Shown here in pieces: positions 29,735 through 37,564 of a stretch of 37,564 nt of DNA. The notes under the pieces are model-generated. The model was given only the letters and a program-made list of their open reading frames with translations. It had not been told where the DNA came from and ran no database searches. The number at the start of each line of letters is the position of its first letter. Positions within the stretch are counted from its first letter, which is position 1. Origin of the DNA: an uncultured Candidatus Poseidoniales archaeon (GTDB lineage: Archaea > Thermoplasmatota > Poseidoniia > Poseidoniales > Poseidoniaceae); NCBI GenBank assembly GCA_905181715.1, contig CAJIYT010000050.1, positions 1-37,564 on the forward strand, read 5' to 3'. A program made the translations under genes and the position numbers.

Positions 29735-30757
29735 ATGGCAAAGCAACTGCTTGAATGCGTTCCTAACTTCAGTGAAGGAAGGGATTCCGCCAAGATCGCA
29801 GCAATCTCTGATGCTGCAAAGGGCATTGAAGGGGCAATGGTTCTCGGGATAGAACCCGATGCTGATTATAATCGCACTGTTTTAACCATCGCAGGAGAAC
29901 CTGAGGCGGTATTTCTTGCGGCTAAGAGAGTCATCGCCGCTGCTGCTGAGCACATTGACATGAGAAACCATTCTGGCGAGCATCCACGTATAGGAGCGGT
30001 CGATGTTTGTCCGTTTGTCCCACTAGAAGGCGTGAGCATGGATGATTGTGTACATTTAGCACAACGCTTGGCAAAAGAGGTTAGTGAAGAATTAGATCTT
30101 TGCACTTTCCTCTATGGGTCAGCAGCAAGTGATGAAAGTCGAAATCTACTTTCCGATTTACGCCGCGGACAATATGAAGGATTTGAACAGCGCTTGAATG
30201 ATGGCGGCCCTCATTTACCTGATCATGGCCCCTTGCAATGGAATGAAAGGACTGCCCGTTTTGGCGCTGTGGTAATTGGAGCACGAAGCATTCTCGTGGC
30301 ATACAATGTAAATGTCGCTGAAAAAGATGGAACTGTAGCAAGGAAAATCGGAAGCCTAGTCCGCTCTACTGGTCGCTTAATCAAACACGATGATGGCCGG
30401 AAAATGCGCGTCCCGGGGATGTTGCCATTGGTGCAAGGAATGGGGCTTCCGCTGGAAGCACATGGTATCTCTCAAGTCTCTATGAATTTGCGTGATGTCG
30501 AATTATGTCCTCTTCATGTAGCCTTTGAGGCTTGTAGATCTATCGCTTCTGATCACGGAGTGGAATTATGTGGTAGTGAATTGGTTGGATTGGTGCCTTT
30601 GAGCGCCATGCTCGAGTCTGGCCGATGGTATGCTGCAGAAGGAATTGAGGATGAAAGAGAATTAGTTGCTGCTGCAATAGCCGGCTTAGGACTTTCGTAT
30701 CTCGATGATTTCGATGCAGATAAGAGAATAATCGAATGGGCAGTAAACGGAGAGTGA
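29735..30757 (+). CDS. ftcD: Glutamate formimidoyltransferase
   Basis: The enzyme moves the formimino group of N-formiminoglutamate to tetrahydrofolate, giving glutamate and 5-formimino-THF. Family parts: LLECVPNFSEGRD at the N-terminus, ADYNRTVLTIAGEP, RNHSGEHPRIGAVDVCPFVPLEGVS, LRRGQYEGF, PDHGP and ARFGAVVIGARSILVAYNVN. The 340 residues match the stand-alone N-terminal domain of mammalian FTCD. It lies 32 bases after PAN and four bases before the cyclodeaminase gene, so the two C1-transfer steps are linked. Together with hutH, hutU and hutI it completes histidine degradation. Confidence 0.95.
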   Translation: MAKQLLECVPNFSEGRDSAKIAAISDAAKGIEGAMVLGIEPDADYNRTVLTIAGEPEAVFLAAKRVIAAAAEHIDMRNHSGEHPRIGAVDVCPFVPLEGVSMDDCVHLAQRLAKEVSEELDLCTFLYGSAASDESRNLLSDLRRGQYEGFEQRLNDGGPHLPDHGPLQWNERTARFGAVVIGARSILVAYNVNVAEKDGTVARKIGSLVRSTGRLIKHDDGRKMRVPGMLPLVQGMGLPLEAHGISQVSMNLRDVELCPLHVAFEACRSIASDHGVELCGSELVGLVPLSAMLESGRWYAAEGIEDERELVAAAIAGLGLSYLDDFDADKRIIEWAVNGE

Positions 30758-30761
30758 ACAT

Positions 30762-31394
30762 ATGAATACACCTTGGATGGAAATGACAATAAGAGAATTT
30801 CAATCAGCATTAGCATCGTCTTCACCGACACCTGGAGGGGGGACTGCCGCAGCTATTTCACTAGGTCAAGCAGCTGCTCTGACTTGCATGGTCGCTGATC
30901 TTACTCTCGGCAAGGAGAAATGGGAAGAGGGTTGGGTTATAGCTGAGAAAGCTGCACTGCTCTCCGTAAGGATGTTAACGCGCTCAGGTCAATTAGCCGA
31001 TGAAGATAGTGACTCCTTCGATGCGGTAATGGATACATTTAGACTGCCGAAAGACAATGATAAGGAAGTTGCAACTCGAAGAAATGCGATTCGCTCTGCT
31101 ACATTGCACGCGGCTGTAGTCCCGTTGGAAACCGCAAGGCACGCCCACAATCTTTTACAAATTCTGCCAGAATTGGCTAAACTGGGTAACGCAAATGCTG
31201 TTTCTGATGTTGGAGTTGCTGGTTTATTGGCAAGTGCGGCGTGCAAAGGTGCATTGTTCAATGTCGAAATTAACCTCTCTAGCATTCCTGAAGAGATGGG
31301 TGCAGAATTAGCTAAAGAAGCAAGTGAGTTGCAAGATTCTTGCCGTTTATTGTCTCGTTCGATAATGGACGAGGTCCGTGCCCGACTCACTTGA
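30762..31394 (+). CDS. fchA: Formimidoyltetrahydrofolate cyclodeaminase
   Basis: FchA deaminates 5-formimino-THF to 5,10-methenyl-THF, passing the histidine-derived carbon into the folate C1 pool. The helical-bundle family signature SPTPGGGTAAAISLGQAAALTCMVADLTLG is near the N-terminus, followed by EDSDSFDAVMDTFRLPK, ATLHAAVVPLETARHAHNLL and NANAVSDVGVAGLLASAACKGALFNVEINL. The length of 210 residues is typical. Its stop overlaps the convergent metG stop by eight bases. This is the separate-gene counterpart of the C-terminal half of FTCD. Confidence 0.94.
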   Translation: MNTPWMEMTIREFQSALASSSPTPGGGTAAAISLGQAAALTCMVADLTLGKEKWEEGWVIAEKAALLSVRMLTRSGQLADEDSDSFDAVMDTFRLPKDNDKEVATRRNAIRSATLHAAVVPLETARHAHNLLQILPELAKLGNANAVSDVGVAGLLASAACKGALFNVEINLSSIPEEMGAELAKEASELQDSCRLLSRSIMDEVRARLT

Positions 31395-33609
31395 CATTAG
31401 AACCGACAGCGATATCGCCGTCGATGGTGATTAAACATACGCGCTCATTTCCATCATCGGCTGCTAGCATCATTCCTTCTGACATGACGCCTCTGAGTTT
31501 TCGGGGCTTGAGATTAGCAACAAATACTACCAATTTGTTTTGCAATTGTTCTATGGTATAATATTCCTTTATGCCAGCACATATAGTACGGCCTTCGTCG
31601 GTCCCGTCATCGATTTTCACTACATACAGTTTATCTGCATTATCGTGATCCTCTACGGATGTTATTCGTCCTACTTTCAATTCGGTTTTGGTAAAAGTCT
31701 CGAAATCGAGATATGTTACTCCTTCAGTCATTTTTTCTTCCTCCTTCTTTTTCTTTACGCCTTTGATAGTGGGCAGTGTTGAATCTTCATCGCCGCTCGC
31801 TTCAATGAGCTCTTGTTCTTGCGCTAGAATCTCCTCTAGGTCTAACCGGGTGAATAATGGCACGGGGGTCTCATCATTCCACTTCATGGGGCATTCCCAG
31901 TCAATTGCTTGACTCCATTCTAGTTCGGTTACATCGCCTTGCTCGCCGAGTGATTGCCATAGTCTTTGGGCGCTAAACGGCAAGAATGGTTGACTGGTGA
32001 TGGCAATGAATCGAGATATTCGCCAGCCAAAGGCCAGTTTTATCATACTGTCTCTTGCTTCGTCGGCTGATGTATCTTTGAGATATTTCCAAGGTGTTGC
32101 TGCTTGTAGCATCTGATTACCATATTGTGCGGCCGACATCACTAGGCGCAACGCTTCCTTGTAGCGATGTTTGCTCAAAGAATCTGTTATTTGGTCAAAA
32201 ATAGTTTCTAATTTCGCTCTTGCTTCGGAGCAATAATCGGCATCGTCGAAAGAGGAGAGGGGTATCTCATCGCTAAAGCGAGCACCCAGCGTCAATACGC
32301 GATGCACGAAGTTGCCATAGGTTGCAATCAATTCGTTATTGACCTTCTCGACAAAATCATGCCAGTTGAAATCGGTATCGTGGTTCTCTGGCATGTTGAT
32401 GCAGAGGTGGTAACGCAAGGTATCCGGGTCGAATCTCTTCAGGAAGGCAGGCAACCATATTGCGTGATTTCTCGATTTAGAGAATTGACCTCCAGCCAGC
32501 ATCAGATACTCCATCGCTGGTACGTTGTGAGGCAAAGCCAACTCCCCAGGGCCTGGCATTCCCACTAAATCAGCAGGGCCTTTTCCTGCATTAGCATGGT
32601 TTAGTCCAGCCAATAATGCTGGCCAAATTATAGTGTGAAATGGGATATTATCCTTTCCTAAAAAGTAGAGATGGCGCGGTTGGCTACCGTTATCGCTGAT
32701 GTTCCACCATTTCTCCCACGCATCTTCGTCGCCGTTCTCTTGCGCCCAAATGCGTGAGCAGGAATAATATCCTTGCACTGCTTCAAACCAGACATAGATG
32801 CACTTGCCAAGCCATTCTTCCTGGTCAATAGGGATTTCTATGCCCCATTCGAGGTCTCTGGTTACAGCGCGTGGTCTCAGACCCATGTCGAGCCAATTCT
32901 TTGTCATCGCACGAACGTTTGCTTTCCATAATGGATGTTGCGATTTGGCGTGTTTTTCAAGGATTGATTGGAATAAATCTAGTCGGTAGAAGAGATGTTC
33001 GGTATCGCGTATTTCTATTTCTGCGGATGGTTCCATAAGTGACCGGGGAGAAATAAGTTCGATTGCCTCGTAGGTAGACCCACAATTATCACATTGGTCT
33101 CCGCGTGCCCCATCCGCCTCGCATTGAGGGCATATTCCCTCGACATAGCGATCTGGCAGGAATCTACCACCGGTTCCTTTGACTTCATAGAATTGCTTCA
33201 TGACTCTCTTTTCAAACAAACCAGCATTGTTTAGCTTTGTGAAGTTCTCCTGTACTATTTTCTTATGCCTCTCGTCACTTGTCCGATTGAAAAGCGACCC
33301 TCCAAAGTCCATACCGCGCGAATCGAGAGAAGGTTGCCATGAACAACCAAGGTCCAGCAGTGCTTGACTATTTATCGCGTGAAACCGATCGACGATAACT
33401 TGGGGGTTTACGCCTTCCTTTTCAGCACTAACCGTGATTGGAGTGCCGTGCTCATCAGAACCAGATACCATCAATACCCGATTGCCTAATGCTCTTTCGA
33501 ATCTAGCGTGAATATCAGGAGGGAGATAGCATCCCGCTACGTGACCGAGATGGAGCGGGCCATTTGCATATGGCCAAGCGACACAAATCAGAACATGTTC
33601 ACCTGACAT
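31387..33609 (-). CDS. metG: Methionyl-tRNA synthetase with C-terminal tRNA-binding domain
   Basis: Class I synthetase of 740 residues from ATG 33609. HIGH appears as HLGH at 20-23 in PYANGPLHLGHVAGCY; the KMSKS loop is FSKSR in GGQFSKSRNHAIW, a common archaeal variant. The zinc knuckle is CPQCEADGARGDQCDNC. The anticodon-binding helical domain follows (KVNNELIATYGNFVHRVLTL). The last 110 residues are an OB-fold EMAPII/Trbp111-like domain: LDFETFTKTELKVGRITSVEDHDNADKLYVVKIDDG, ending with GVMSEGMMLAA. In many archaea this domain is a separate protein; here it is fused after a Lys/Glu-rich linker (KKKKEEEK). The ORF may begin earlier at 33669, which is less likely. Confidence 0.95.
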   Translation of the reverse strand: MSGEHVLICVAWPYANGPLHLGHVAGCYLPPDIHARFERALGNRVLMVSGSDEHGTPITVSAEKEGVNPQVIVDRFHAINSQALLDLGCSWQPSLDSRGMDFGGSLFNRTSDERHKKIVQENFTKLNNAGLFEKRVMKQFYEVKGTGGRFLPDRYVEGICPQCEADGARGDQCDNCGSTYEAIELISPRSLMEPSAEIEIRDTEHLFYRLDLFQSILEKHAKSQHPLWKANVRAMTKNWLDMGLRPRAVTRDLEWGIEIPIDQEEWLGKCIYVWFEAVQGYYSCSRIWAQENGDEDAWEKWWNISDNGSQPRHLYFLGKDNIPFHTIIWPALLAGLNHANAGKGPADLVGMPGPGELALPHNVPAMEYLMLAGGQFSKSRNHAIWLPAFLKRFDPDTLRYHLCINMPENHDTDFNWHDFVEKVNNELIATYGNFVHRVLTLGARFSDEIPLSSFDDADYCSEARAKLETIFDQITDSLSKHRYKEALRLVMSAAQYGNQMLQAATPWKYLKDTSADEARDSMIKLAFGWRISRFIAITSQPFLPFSAQRLWQSLGEQGDVTELEWSQAIDWECPMKWNDETPVPLFTRLDLEEILAQEQELIEASGDEDSTLPTIKGVKKKKEEEKMTEGVTYLDFETFTKTELKVGRITSVEDHDNADKLYVVKIDDGTDEGRTICAGIKEYYTIEQLQNKLVVFVANLKPRKLRGVMSEGMMLAADDGNERVCLITIDGDIAVGSNVK

Positions 33610-33729
33610 AAGGACTCCATGCTGTCCTGAGAGGACCAGTATATGGCTGCTGCTATATCCCACAGGCAATCCTCATGAACTATCGACTTCTGCGCTATGT
33701 GGGAGCGACCTAGGAGTCCCAGAAACATC

Positions 33730-34764
33730 ATGCAACTAACGATGCTAATCATCTACGCCTCTCTGGCAATCGGGGTGTCATTTCTTTGCTCATTACTCGA
33801 AGCAGTATTATTGTCTATGTCTCACAGTCACGTCAGTATACTTGAGAAGAGCGGCAGCAAAAGTGGAGCCATCTGGTCGAACTTGAAAAATGATGATGCT
33901 GTGAAACCATTAACTGCAATATTAACCTTAAACACAATCGCTCATACGATGGGTGCTGCAGGAGTTGGTGCAGAAGTTCAGTCGGTTTGGGACGAATCCT
34001 GGCTAACTCTTGCATCGATAATTTTGACTATTGCCGTATTGATTTTCTCTGAAATAATCCCCAAGACTCTCGGCTCCGTATATTGGAAGCAGTTGGCAAC
34101 TCCGTCCGGATGGGTACTGCATTACCTCACTAAATTTCTCAGTCCTCTATTCATCCCAATTCTATGGGCGAAAAAGCGGCTTCCGCAACCACCTCGGAAT
34201 ATTGTAACCCGCGATGAATTAGCAGTTCTAGCTGATATCGGCGAAGAGGAAGGTACTTTGGAGGAAGATGAGGAGACAGTTATTCACAATCTCTTAAAAT
34301 TGCGCGATGTGCCAGTTATGGATATTATGACTCCAAGAGTGGTCACTACAGCATTCGATGAAAACTGGACTGTACAGCAGGTAATGAATGATACACCGAT
34401 TTTGAGGTTTTCTAGGATTCCCGTATTTGGCACTGATATCGATGACCTCAAGGGTTTCGTGATCCGCTCTGAAATCCTCACTACCGCAAGCAGAGATAAC
34501 TGGGATGTCACACTGAGTGAATTGGTTAAACCTTTACAGAAGATGAAGCAAAGCGACAGCGTCGATCAAGCGCTAGAATTATTCCTCGCTAGAAGAGTGC
34601 AGATAGTTGCGGTAACCGATGACTTTGGGGGCACAGCCGGTATTCTTACCATGGAGGATGTTATCGAAACTCTGCTTGGCGAGGAAATCGTTGATGAATT
34701 AGACGAAGTTGAGGATATGCGCGAATTAGCCAAGGACATCTCTGGTATCAGGAGTGAAGAGTGA
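33730..34764 (+). CDS. CNNM/CorC-HlyC family protein (DUF21 plus CBS pair)
   Basis: Membrane protein of about 344 residues from ATG 33730. Residues 1-140 form a DUF21/CNNM transmembrane domain (LLEAVLLSMSHSHVSILEKSGSKSG, AILTLNTIAHTMGAAGVGAE, LIFSEIIPKTLG) with about four helices. It is followed by the acidic helical bundle TRDELAVLADIGEEEGTLEEDE, then two CBS domains (VMDIMTPRVVTTAFDENWT to FRSEIL region, and QIVAVTDDFGGTAGILTMEDVIETLLGEEIVDE). The family includes magnesium/sodium or cobalt transporters regulated by ATP-Mg binding to CBS. It lacks the CorC_HlyC C-terminal domain, ending soon after the CBS pair. It ends inside the convergent hydrolase gene by 17 bases. Confidence 0.9.
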   Translation: MQLTMLIIYASLAIGVSFLCSLLEAVLLSMSHSHVSILEKSGSKSGAIWSNLKNDDAVKPLTAILTLNTIAHTMGAAGVGAEVQSVWDESWLTLASIILTIAVLIFSEIIPKTLGSVYWKQLATPSGWVLHYLTKFLSPLFIPILWAKKRLPQPPRNIVTRDELAVLADIGEEEGTLEEDEETVIHNLLKLRDVPVMDIMTPRVVTTAFDENWTVQQVMNDTPILRFSRIPVFGTDIDDLKGFVIRSEILTTASRDNWDVTLSELVKPLQKMKQSDSVDQALELFLARRVQIVAVTDDFGGTAGILTMEDVIETLLGEEIVDELDEVEDMRELAKDISGIRSEE

Positions 34765-35719
34765 GCTGCTTTCTTAGCCACGATTCGACGAGTTCATCTC
34801 TATCCTTATTCACGGCACTCCTACTATGAGTTAAACCTTCTACGATATGTGATTCGACATCTTGCCGATCACCGAGAGTGTCCATCAATAATTCAAAATG
34901 CAAAGGACTCAGGACATTGTCATTGGGCGCTTGGACAATCAATAATGGACACTTTGGCACACCCCATGTAGGTAATTGACTATCATTCCACTTGAATGGG
35001 ATAGTCTCGGGGTGAATTAGTTTCCATGCACGCATCAATCTTCTTTTCAAAGGTAGCCTTAGGATTGAATATGAACTTGTCAGGTCGCGAAATACTTCTG
35101 GATAAGAAGTCATAGGAGATTCGAGAACGGCACCTTTCACAGATTGATTCCACCATGAACCATCGCACACTTTACTGGCTGCTAGTATCACGAATGAACC
35201 CATACTATGCCCGTAGAGGTAAACCTCGCTTACCAATTCCCTATCAACGCAGTCAACCATCAATCGATCTAGATCTTCAACTATTTTGAGTGAAGTCCAT
35301 TCTTTAGTCTCGCCTCCGTCGCCATGATTGCGATATTCCAAGGCAATGGTATGCATACCCATCTTGTGGAAATTGCTCATTATGTGATTCATGCGCGCAG
35401 TCGACGAACTCCAGCCATGTAGGCAAATCATCAACGGAGCCTTATCCTCTTGAAGACGTAATCTGCCGTTGATGGGAAAGCCATCATACGTAGTATTAAT
35501 CTTGGTCCAGTTCTCGTCTTCGAGTCCTCCTTTACGCGTAAGAGGCCCTGAAAGGTAGCGATTGGTCAGCAATTCCATAAATAGTAGGTAAGACCAAATG
35601 ATAATCGTCAAAAGTGCTCCGACGCGGTATCCTTCAGATAATAGTATTAGTGAAAAGATAATTACTACACTAATGATTACGACAAACTGTGACCCTGTAT
35701 AGGTCGCTTTGCGATCCAT
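34748..35719 (-). CDS. Membrane-anchored alpha/beta hydrolase
   Basis: From ATG 35719 the protein has 323 residues. Two hydrophobic helices (about 12-29 and 33-51) anchor it. Then comes an alpha/beta hydrolase fold: the oxyanion part LMICLHGWSSS, the nucleophile elbow GHSMGS with Ser172, the acid Asp267 in QAPNDNVLS, and His298 in GLTHSR, so the triad is complete. The family (S9-like or bacterial BAAT/lipase-like) cannot be narrowed; it could be a lipase, esterase or peptidase. An alternative GTG start at 35737 overlaps the upstream RDD-like stop by four bases (GTGA). It forms a unit with the two genes upstream. Confidence 0.82.
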   Translation of the reverse strand: MDRKATYTGSQFVVIISVVIIFSLILLSEGYRVGALLTIIIWSYLLFMELLTNRYLSGPLTRKGGLEDENWTKINTTYDGFPINGRLRLQEDKAPLMICLHGWSSSTARMNHIMSNFHKMGMHTIALEYRNHGDGGETKEWTSLKIVEDLDRLMVDCVDRELVSEVYLYGHSMGSFVILAASKVCDGSWWNQSVKGAVLESPMTSYPEVFRDLTSSYSILRLPLKRRLMRAWKLIHPETIPFKWNDSQLPTWGVPKCPLLIVQAPNDNVLSPLHFELLMDTLGDRQDVESHIVEGLTHSRSAVNKDRDELVESWLRKQLTLHS

Positions 35720-35733
35720 GAGGTTTGCACCAC

Positions 35734-36642
35734 TCACTTCTTGGCATCTTTCTCAGTAGACTTTTTTGCAGACTTCTCTTCAGATTCAGTATCCTCTTCA
35801 GATTCGCCTGCAGCCTCAGTATTGAGTTTGGACTTAGCTTCTTTTTTAGCAGCCTTCTCTTCGCGGGCTTCTACTCTCTTCTCGTATTTATCACCGAAAT
35901 CGCCTAATCCTTCGAGGCGTGCTAGCCATCCAGTTGCAGAACCAGTTGGGGTATGTGTTATCAAATATGAACTGAATAGTAAATCGAAAAGTCCCTGCTT
36001 CATTTCATGATTCCTCTTTATACTCCAGTTAACAAACCAAAGAATGATGAAGACTGCACCAACTATGAACCATATCAAAGAAGTCTTGTCATCTTGAATA
36101 TCCTGGAATTGCGTGAATACTACGAAGAAACCCATGAGGCTCAATAGTCCCAATGAACTATTCATCACACTATGGATAAAGAGTGGGCTCTTTCCAGAGG
36201 AATTGACAAACTTAGTTCTTGAAACAAATTGCCCGACATTTCTTCCTGCCCAAATAGGGAGGATGAAGGCGTTGGAGATAATTGCCACTATAGCGCCAAT
36301 CAGCATATAGGTAGTAATTCCAGTACCGCCACCTCCGCTATCGAACATAAGTAGAGGTAGTGTTCCAATAATCAATCCAAAATTAACTATGAAATTAACA
36401 AACCAACAGCTAAAGCGAGAAACAGTTCCTGCTAATTCAAATTCAGCAGGCAAACCGTGAGGTCTAGGGCCTCTCTCTCTTTTTGCCCGAGCTGGTTTCG
36501 CTGCCTTTGCTGCCTTTGCTGGTTTTGCCACCTTGGGTACAGCCCTTGTGGCTACCTTTACGGCTACCTTTGGTGGACTGATTGTGGAACCGGCTGGTTC
36601 TTCTGTGCTATCAAGATCTTTTGACTTGTCTAATAATCCCAT
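35734..36642 (-). CDS. RDD-like membrane protein with charged tails
   Basis: A 302-residue protein. Residues 1-60 are Lys/Ala/Pro-rich and repetitive (PAKAAKAAKPARAKRE), a likely disordered leader. Helices follow near 80-103, 114-136 and 160-178, with a fourth at about 186-207. Between them lies GRNVGQFVSRTKFVNSSGKSPLF, which resembles the GR-x-(L/V)G-x-x-x-x-x-x-K-V-V-x-x-x-G-x-x-P signature of RDD-family membrane proteins. The C-terminus is a long charged tail (KKEAKSKLNTE, then EEDTESEEKSAKK). No substrate can be named. It is ten bases downstream of the edge-truncated coiled-coil gene, sharing its transcript. Confidence 0.68.
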   Translation of the reverse strand: MGLLDKSKDLDSTEEPAGSTISPPKVAVKVATRAVPKVAKPAKAAKAAKPARAKRERGPRPHGLPAEFELAGTVSRFSCWFVNFIVNFGLIIGTLPLLMFDSGGGGTGITTYMLIGAIVAIISNAFILPIWAGRNVGQFVSRTKFVNSSGKSPLFIHSVMNSSLGLLSLMGFFVVFTQFQDIQDDKTSLIWFIVGAVFIILWFVNWSIKRNHEMKQGLFDLLFSSYLITHTPTGSATGWLARLEGLGDFGDKYEKRVEAREEKAAKKEAKSKLNTEAAGESEEDTESEEKSAKKSTEKDAKK

Positions 36643-36651
36643 ATTTTCACC

Positions 36652-37564
36652 TCAACTGTAGATTTCTCCTACTGCGCGATATGTGTTGAATTCGGCCGAT
36701 GCGACAAAAGTCGAAATAGCCTCCTCTGACATGCTGCCTAACTTTGAATCGACAATAGCAAAGAATTGGATGCGCATATTTCCATCTGCTGAAGAAGGGT
36801 CGCCACCAACTTCTCGATAAACGTCGAAATCATCACTTTCCATGAATTCACTGACTACATTTTCGGGCAAATGATTTCCAAGCAAATCGTCAACGATTGC
36901 GACAAATGCGGGGAATATATCCTCTTCGGCAGCTTTAACGGCTATTCTTGGAGCTGGATCTTTTGCGTCCTGATTCGCTTCAGGCATTGAACCAGTGATT
37001 GCTTCCTGCAGTGATTTTCTCTCCGCCATCAACTCCTTTAGAATAGGACGCATCTCTAGCATCGTCTCCTTATCGCCTTTTTCTTTAGCCGCTTGGAATT
37101 CAGGTTTGAGGCGGCGTAATTCACCTTCTATGATCTTGAGTTGATCTCCAAGGTCATCACTGCCTTCCTTTTCATCTACGGTAGCATTGACCAATTCGAC
37201 GACGGGCGAATCTCTCATTTCCGATAATAGTTCAGAGCGTTCATTCTTACGCATCACAATGATATCTCGGTCTAGTTCATGTCCGAATCTATCTGAATAG
37301 CGGTCTAGAAGAGAACCAATCTCTCCTTGGGCTATACGATCTATGTGACCATATATCTGTTGTAGCGACTTTCCGCTCTTCTTAGCATATAGGTTAGAAT
37401 ATGTAGATTCTTCTTCGCTGTCATCTTTGCCTTCATCAGCAACTACAGCAGGAGCGGGGGGTGGCAAATCAGGTTTGGAGGTATTTTTTTCAGCGAGGGG
37501 AGGGAGGGTTGGAGGTCCCATGTTCTCGCTCTTTTGAGGAGTTGGTGGTGGTGTCAATGGGCTC
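36652..37564 (-). CDS. Proline-rich/coiled-coil protein, N-terminus beyond the window
   Basis: The frame is open from the right edge to a stop at 36652, so the start may lie outside (in-frame candidates inside are TTG 37557 and ATG 37521). The visible part starts with a Pro-rich tract (TPPPTPQ, PPPAPAVV), then a helical region (KSLQQIYGHIDRIAQGEIGSLLDRYSDRFGHELDRDIIVMR), a long Lys/Glu-rich coiled coil (about residues 130-190) and two similar C-terminal segments: FPAFVAIVDDLLGNHLPENVVSEFMESDDFDVYREVG and FFAIVDSKLGSMSEEAISTFVASAEFNTYRAVG. These are an evident internal repeat of about 40 residues. The function is unknown. It leads the hydrolase/RDD operon. Confidence 0.65.
   Translation of the reverse strand, partial: SPLTPPPTPQKSENMGPPTLPPLAEKNTSKPDLPPPAPAVVADEGKDDSEEESTYSNLYAKKSGKSLQQIYGHIDRIAQGEIGSLLDRYSDRFGHELDRDIIVMRKNERSELLSEMRDSPVVELVNATVDEKEGSDDLGDQLKIIEGELRRLKPEFQAAKEKGDKETMLEMRPILKELMAERKSLQEAITGSMPEANQDAKDPAPRIAVKAAEEDIFPAFVAIVDDLLGNHLPENVVSEFMESDDFDVYREVGGDPSSADGNMRIQFFAIVDSKLGSMSEEAISTFVASAEFNTYRAVGEIYS

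Noticed and set aside
1..37564. CRISPR arrays, insertion sequences, prophage or integrase genes
   Set aside because: No regularly spaced repeats, transposase motifs, terminal repeats or phage genes were seen.

Overview
The window looks like a chromosomal segment of a marine planktonic archaeon of the Thermoplasmatota, most likely Candidatus Poseidoniales (Marine Group II) or a close relative. That lineage call is an inference from gene content. The archaeal core is explicit: ribosomal proteins eS19, eL39, eL31 and eS17, a PDCD5-type DNA-binding protein, Kae1/TsaD, Tsr3, MBF1, the proteasome-activating nucleotidase PAN, a DUF835 protein and an archaeal TrmJ-like methyltransferase. It is mixed with genes of bacterial character: GTP cyclohydrolase I, SlyD-type FKBP, methylmalonyl-CoA mutase, the Hut pathway and a YdeP-type molybdoenzyme. 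Genes are dense, with frequent stop/start overlaps, no rRNA, no CRISPR array and no insertion sequence.

Layout. 1-1629 (minus): an edge-truncated secreted CARDB-like protein and a two-helix membrane protein. 1734-4278 (plus): eS19, PDCD5, eL39, eL31, eS17, a 65-residue unknown and a TrmJ-like methyltransferase. 4279-7214 (minus): a preQ0 operon reading ribbon-helix-helix protein, folE, queE, queC::msrB fusion, queD. 7271-14094 (minus): a long run reading Kae1/TsaD, a charged unknown, FKBP, methylmalonyl-CoA mutase, methylmalonyl-CoA epimerase, a 99-residue unknown, ABC ATPase and ABC-2 permease. 14144-16271 (plus): hutI, a small unknown, a palindrome-bearing spacer, a zinc-ribbon protein and tRNA-Val(GAC). 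16393-18433 (minus): two zinc-ribbon proteins, one a large EF-hand membrane protein. 18550-19419 (plus): DUF835 protein. 19409-28377 (minus): MBF1, Tsr3, FdhD, YdeP-like oxidoreductase, MFS transporter, hutU, hutH. 28485-31394 (plus): PAN, glutamate formimidoyltransferase, formimino-THF cyclodeaminase. 31387-37564: MetRS (minus), a CNNM/CorC-like protein (plus), then an alpha/beta hydrolase, an RDD-like membrane protein and an edge-truncated coiled-coil protein (minus).

How the genes work together. Five enzymes in three separate places (hutI; hutU-hutH; ftcD-fchA) reconstruct histidine degradation to glutamate with delivery of the formimino carbon to tetrahydrofolate. Methylmalonyl-CoA epimerase and mutase sit side by side for propionyl-CoA/succinyl-CoA interconversion. 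FolE, QueD, QueE and QueC would take GTP to preQ0, the archaeosine (or DNA deazaguanine) precursor.

The most unusual observation is that the QueC here is fused in frame to a complete MsrB methionine sulfoxide reductase, and all four cysteines of the usual QueC zinc site are replaced (Ser, Ser, Ser, Asp) while its ATP-binding and substrate motifs are kept. A second point is that the methylmalonyl-CoA epimerase has Gln-Gln where the family has a metal-binding His-His pair.
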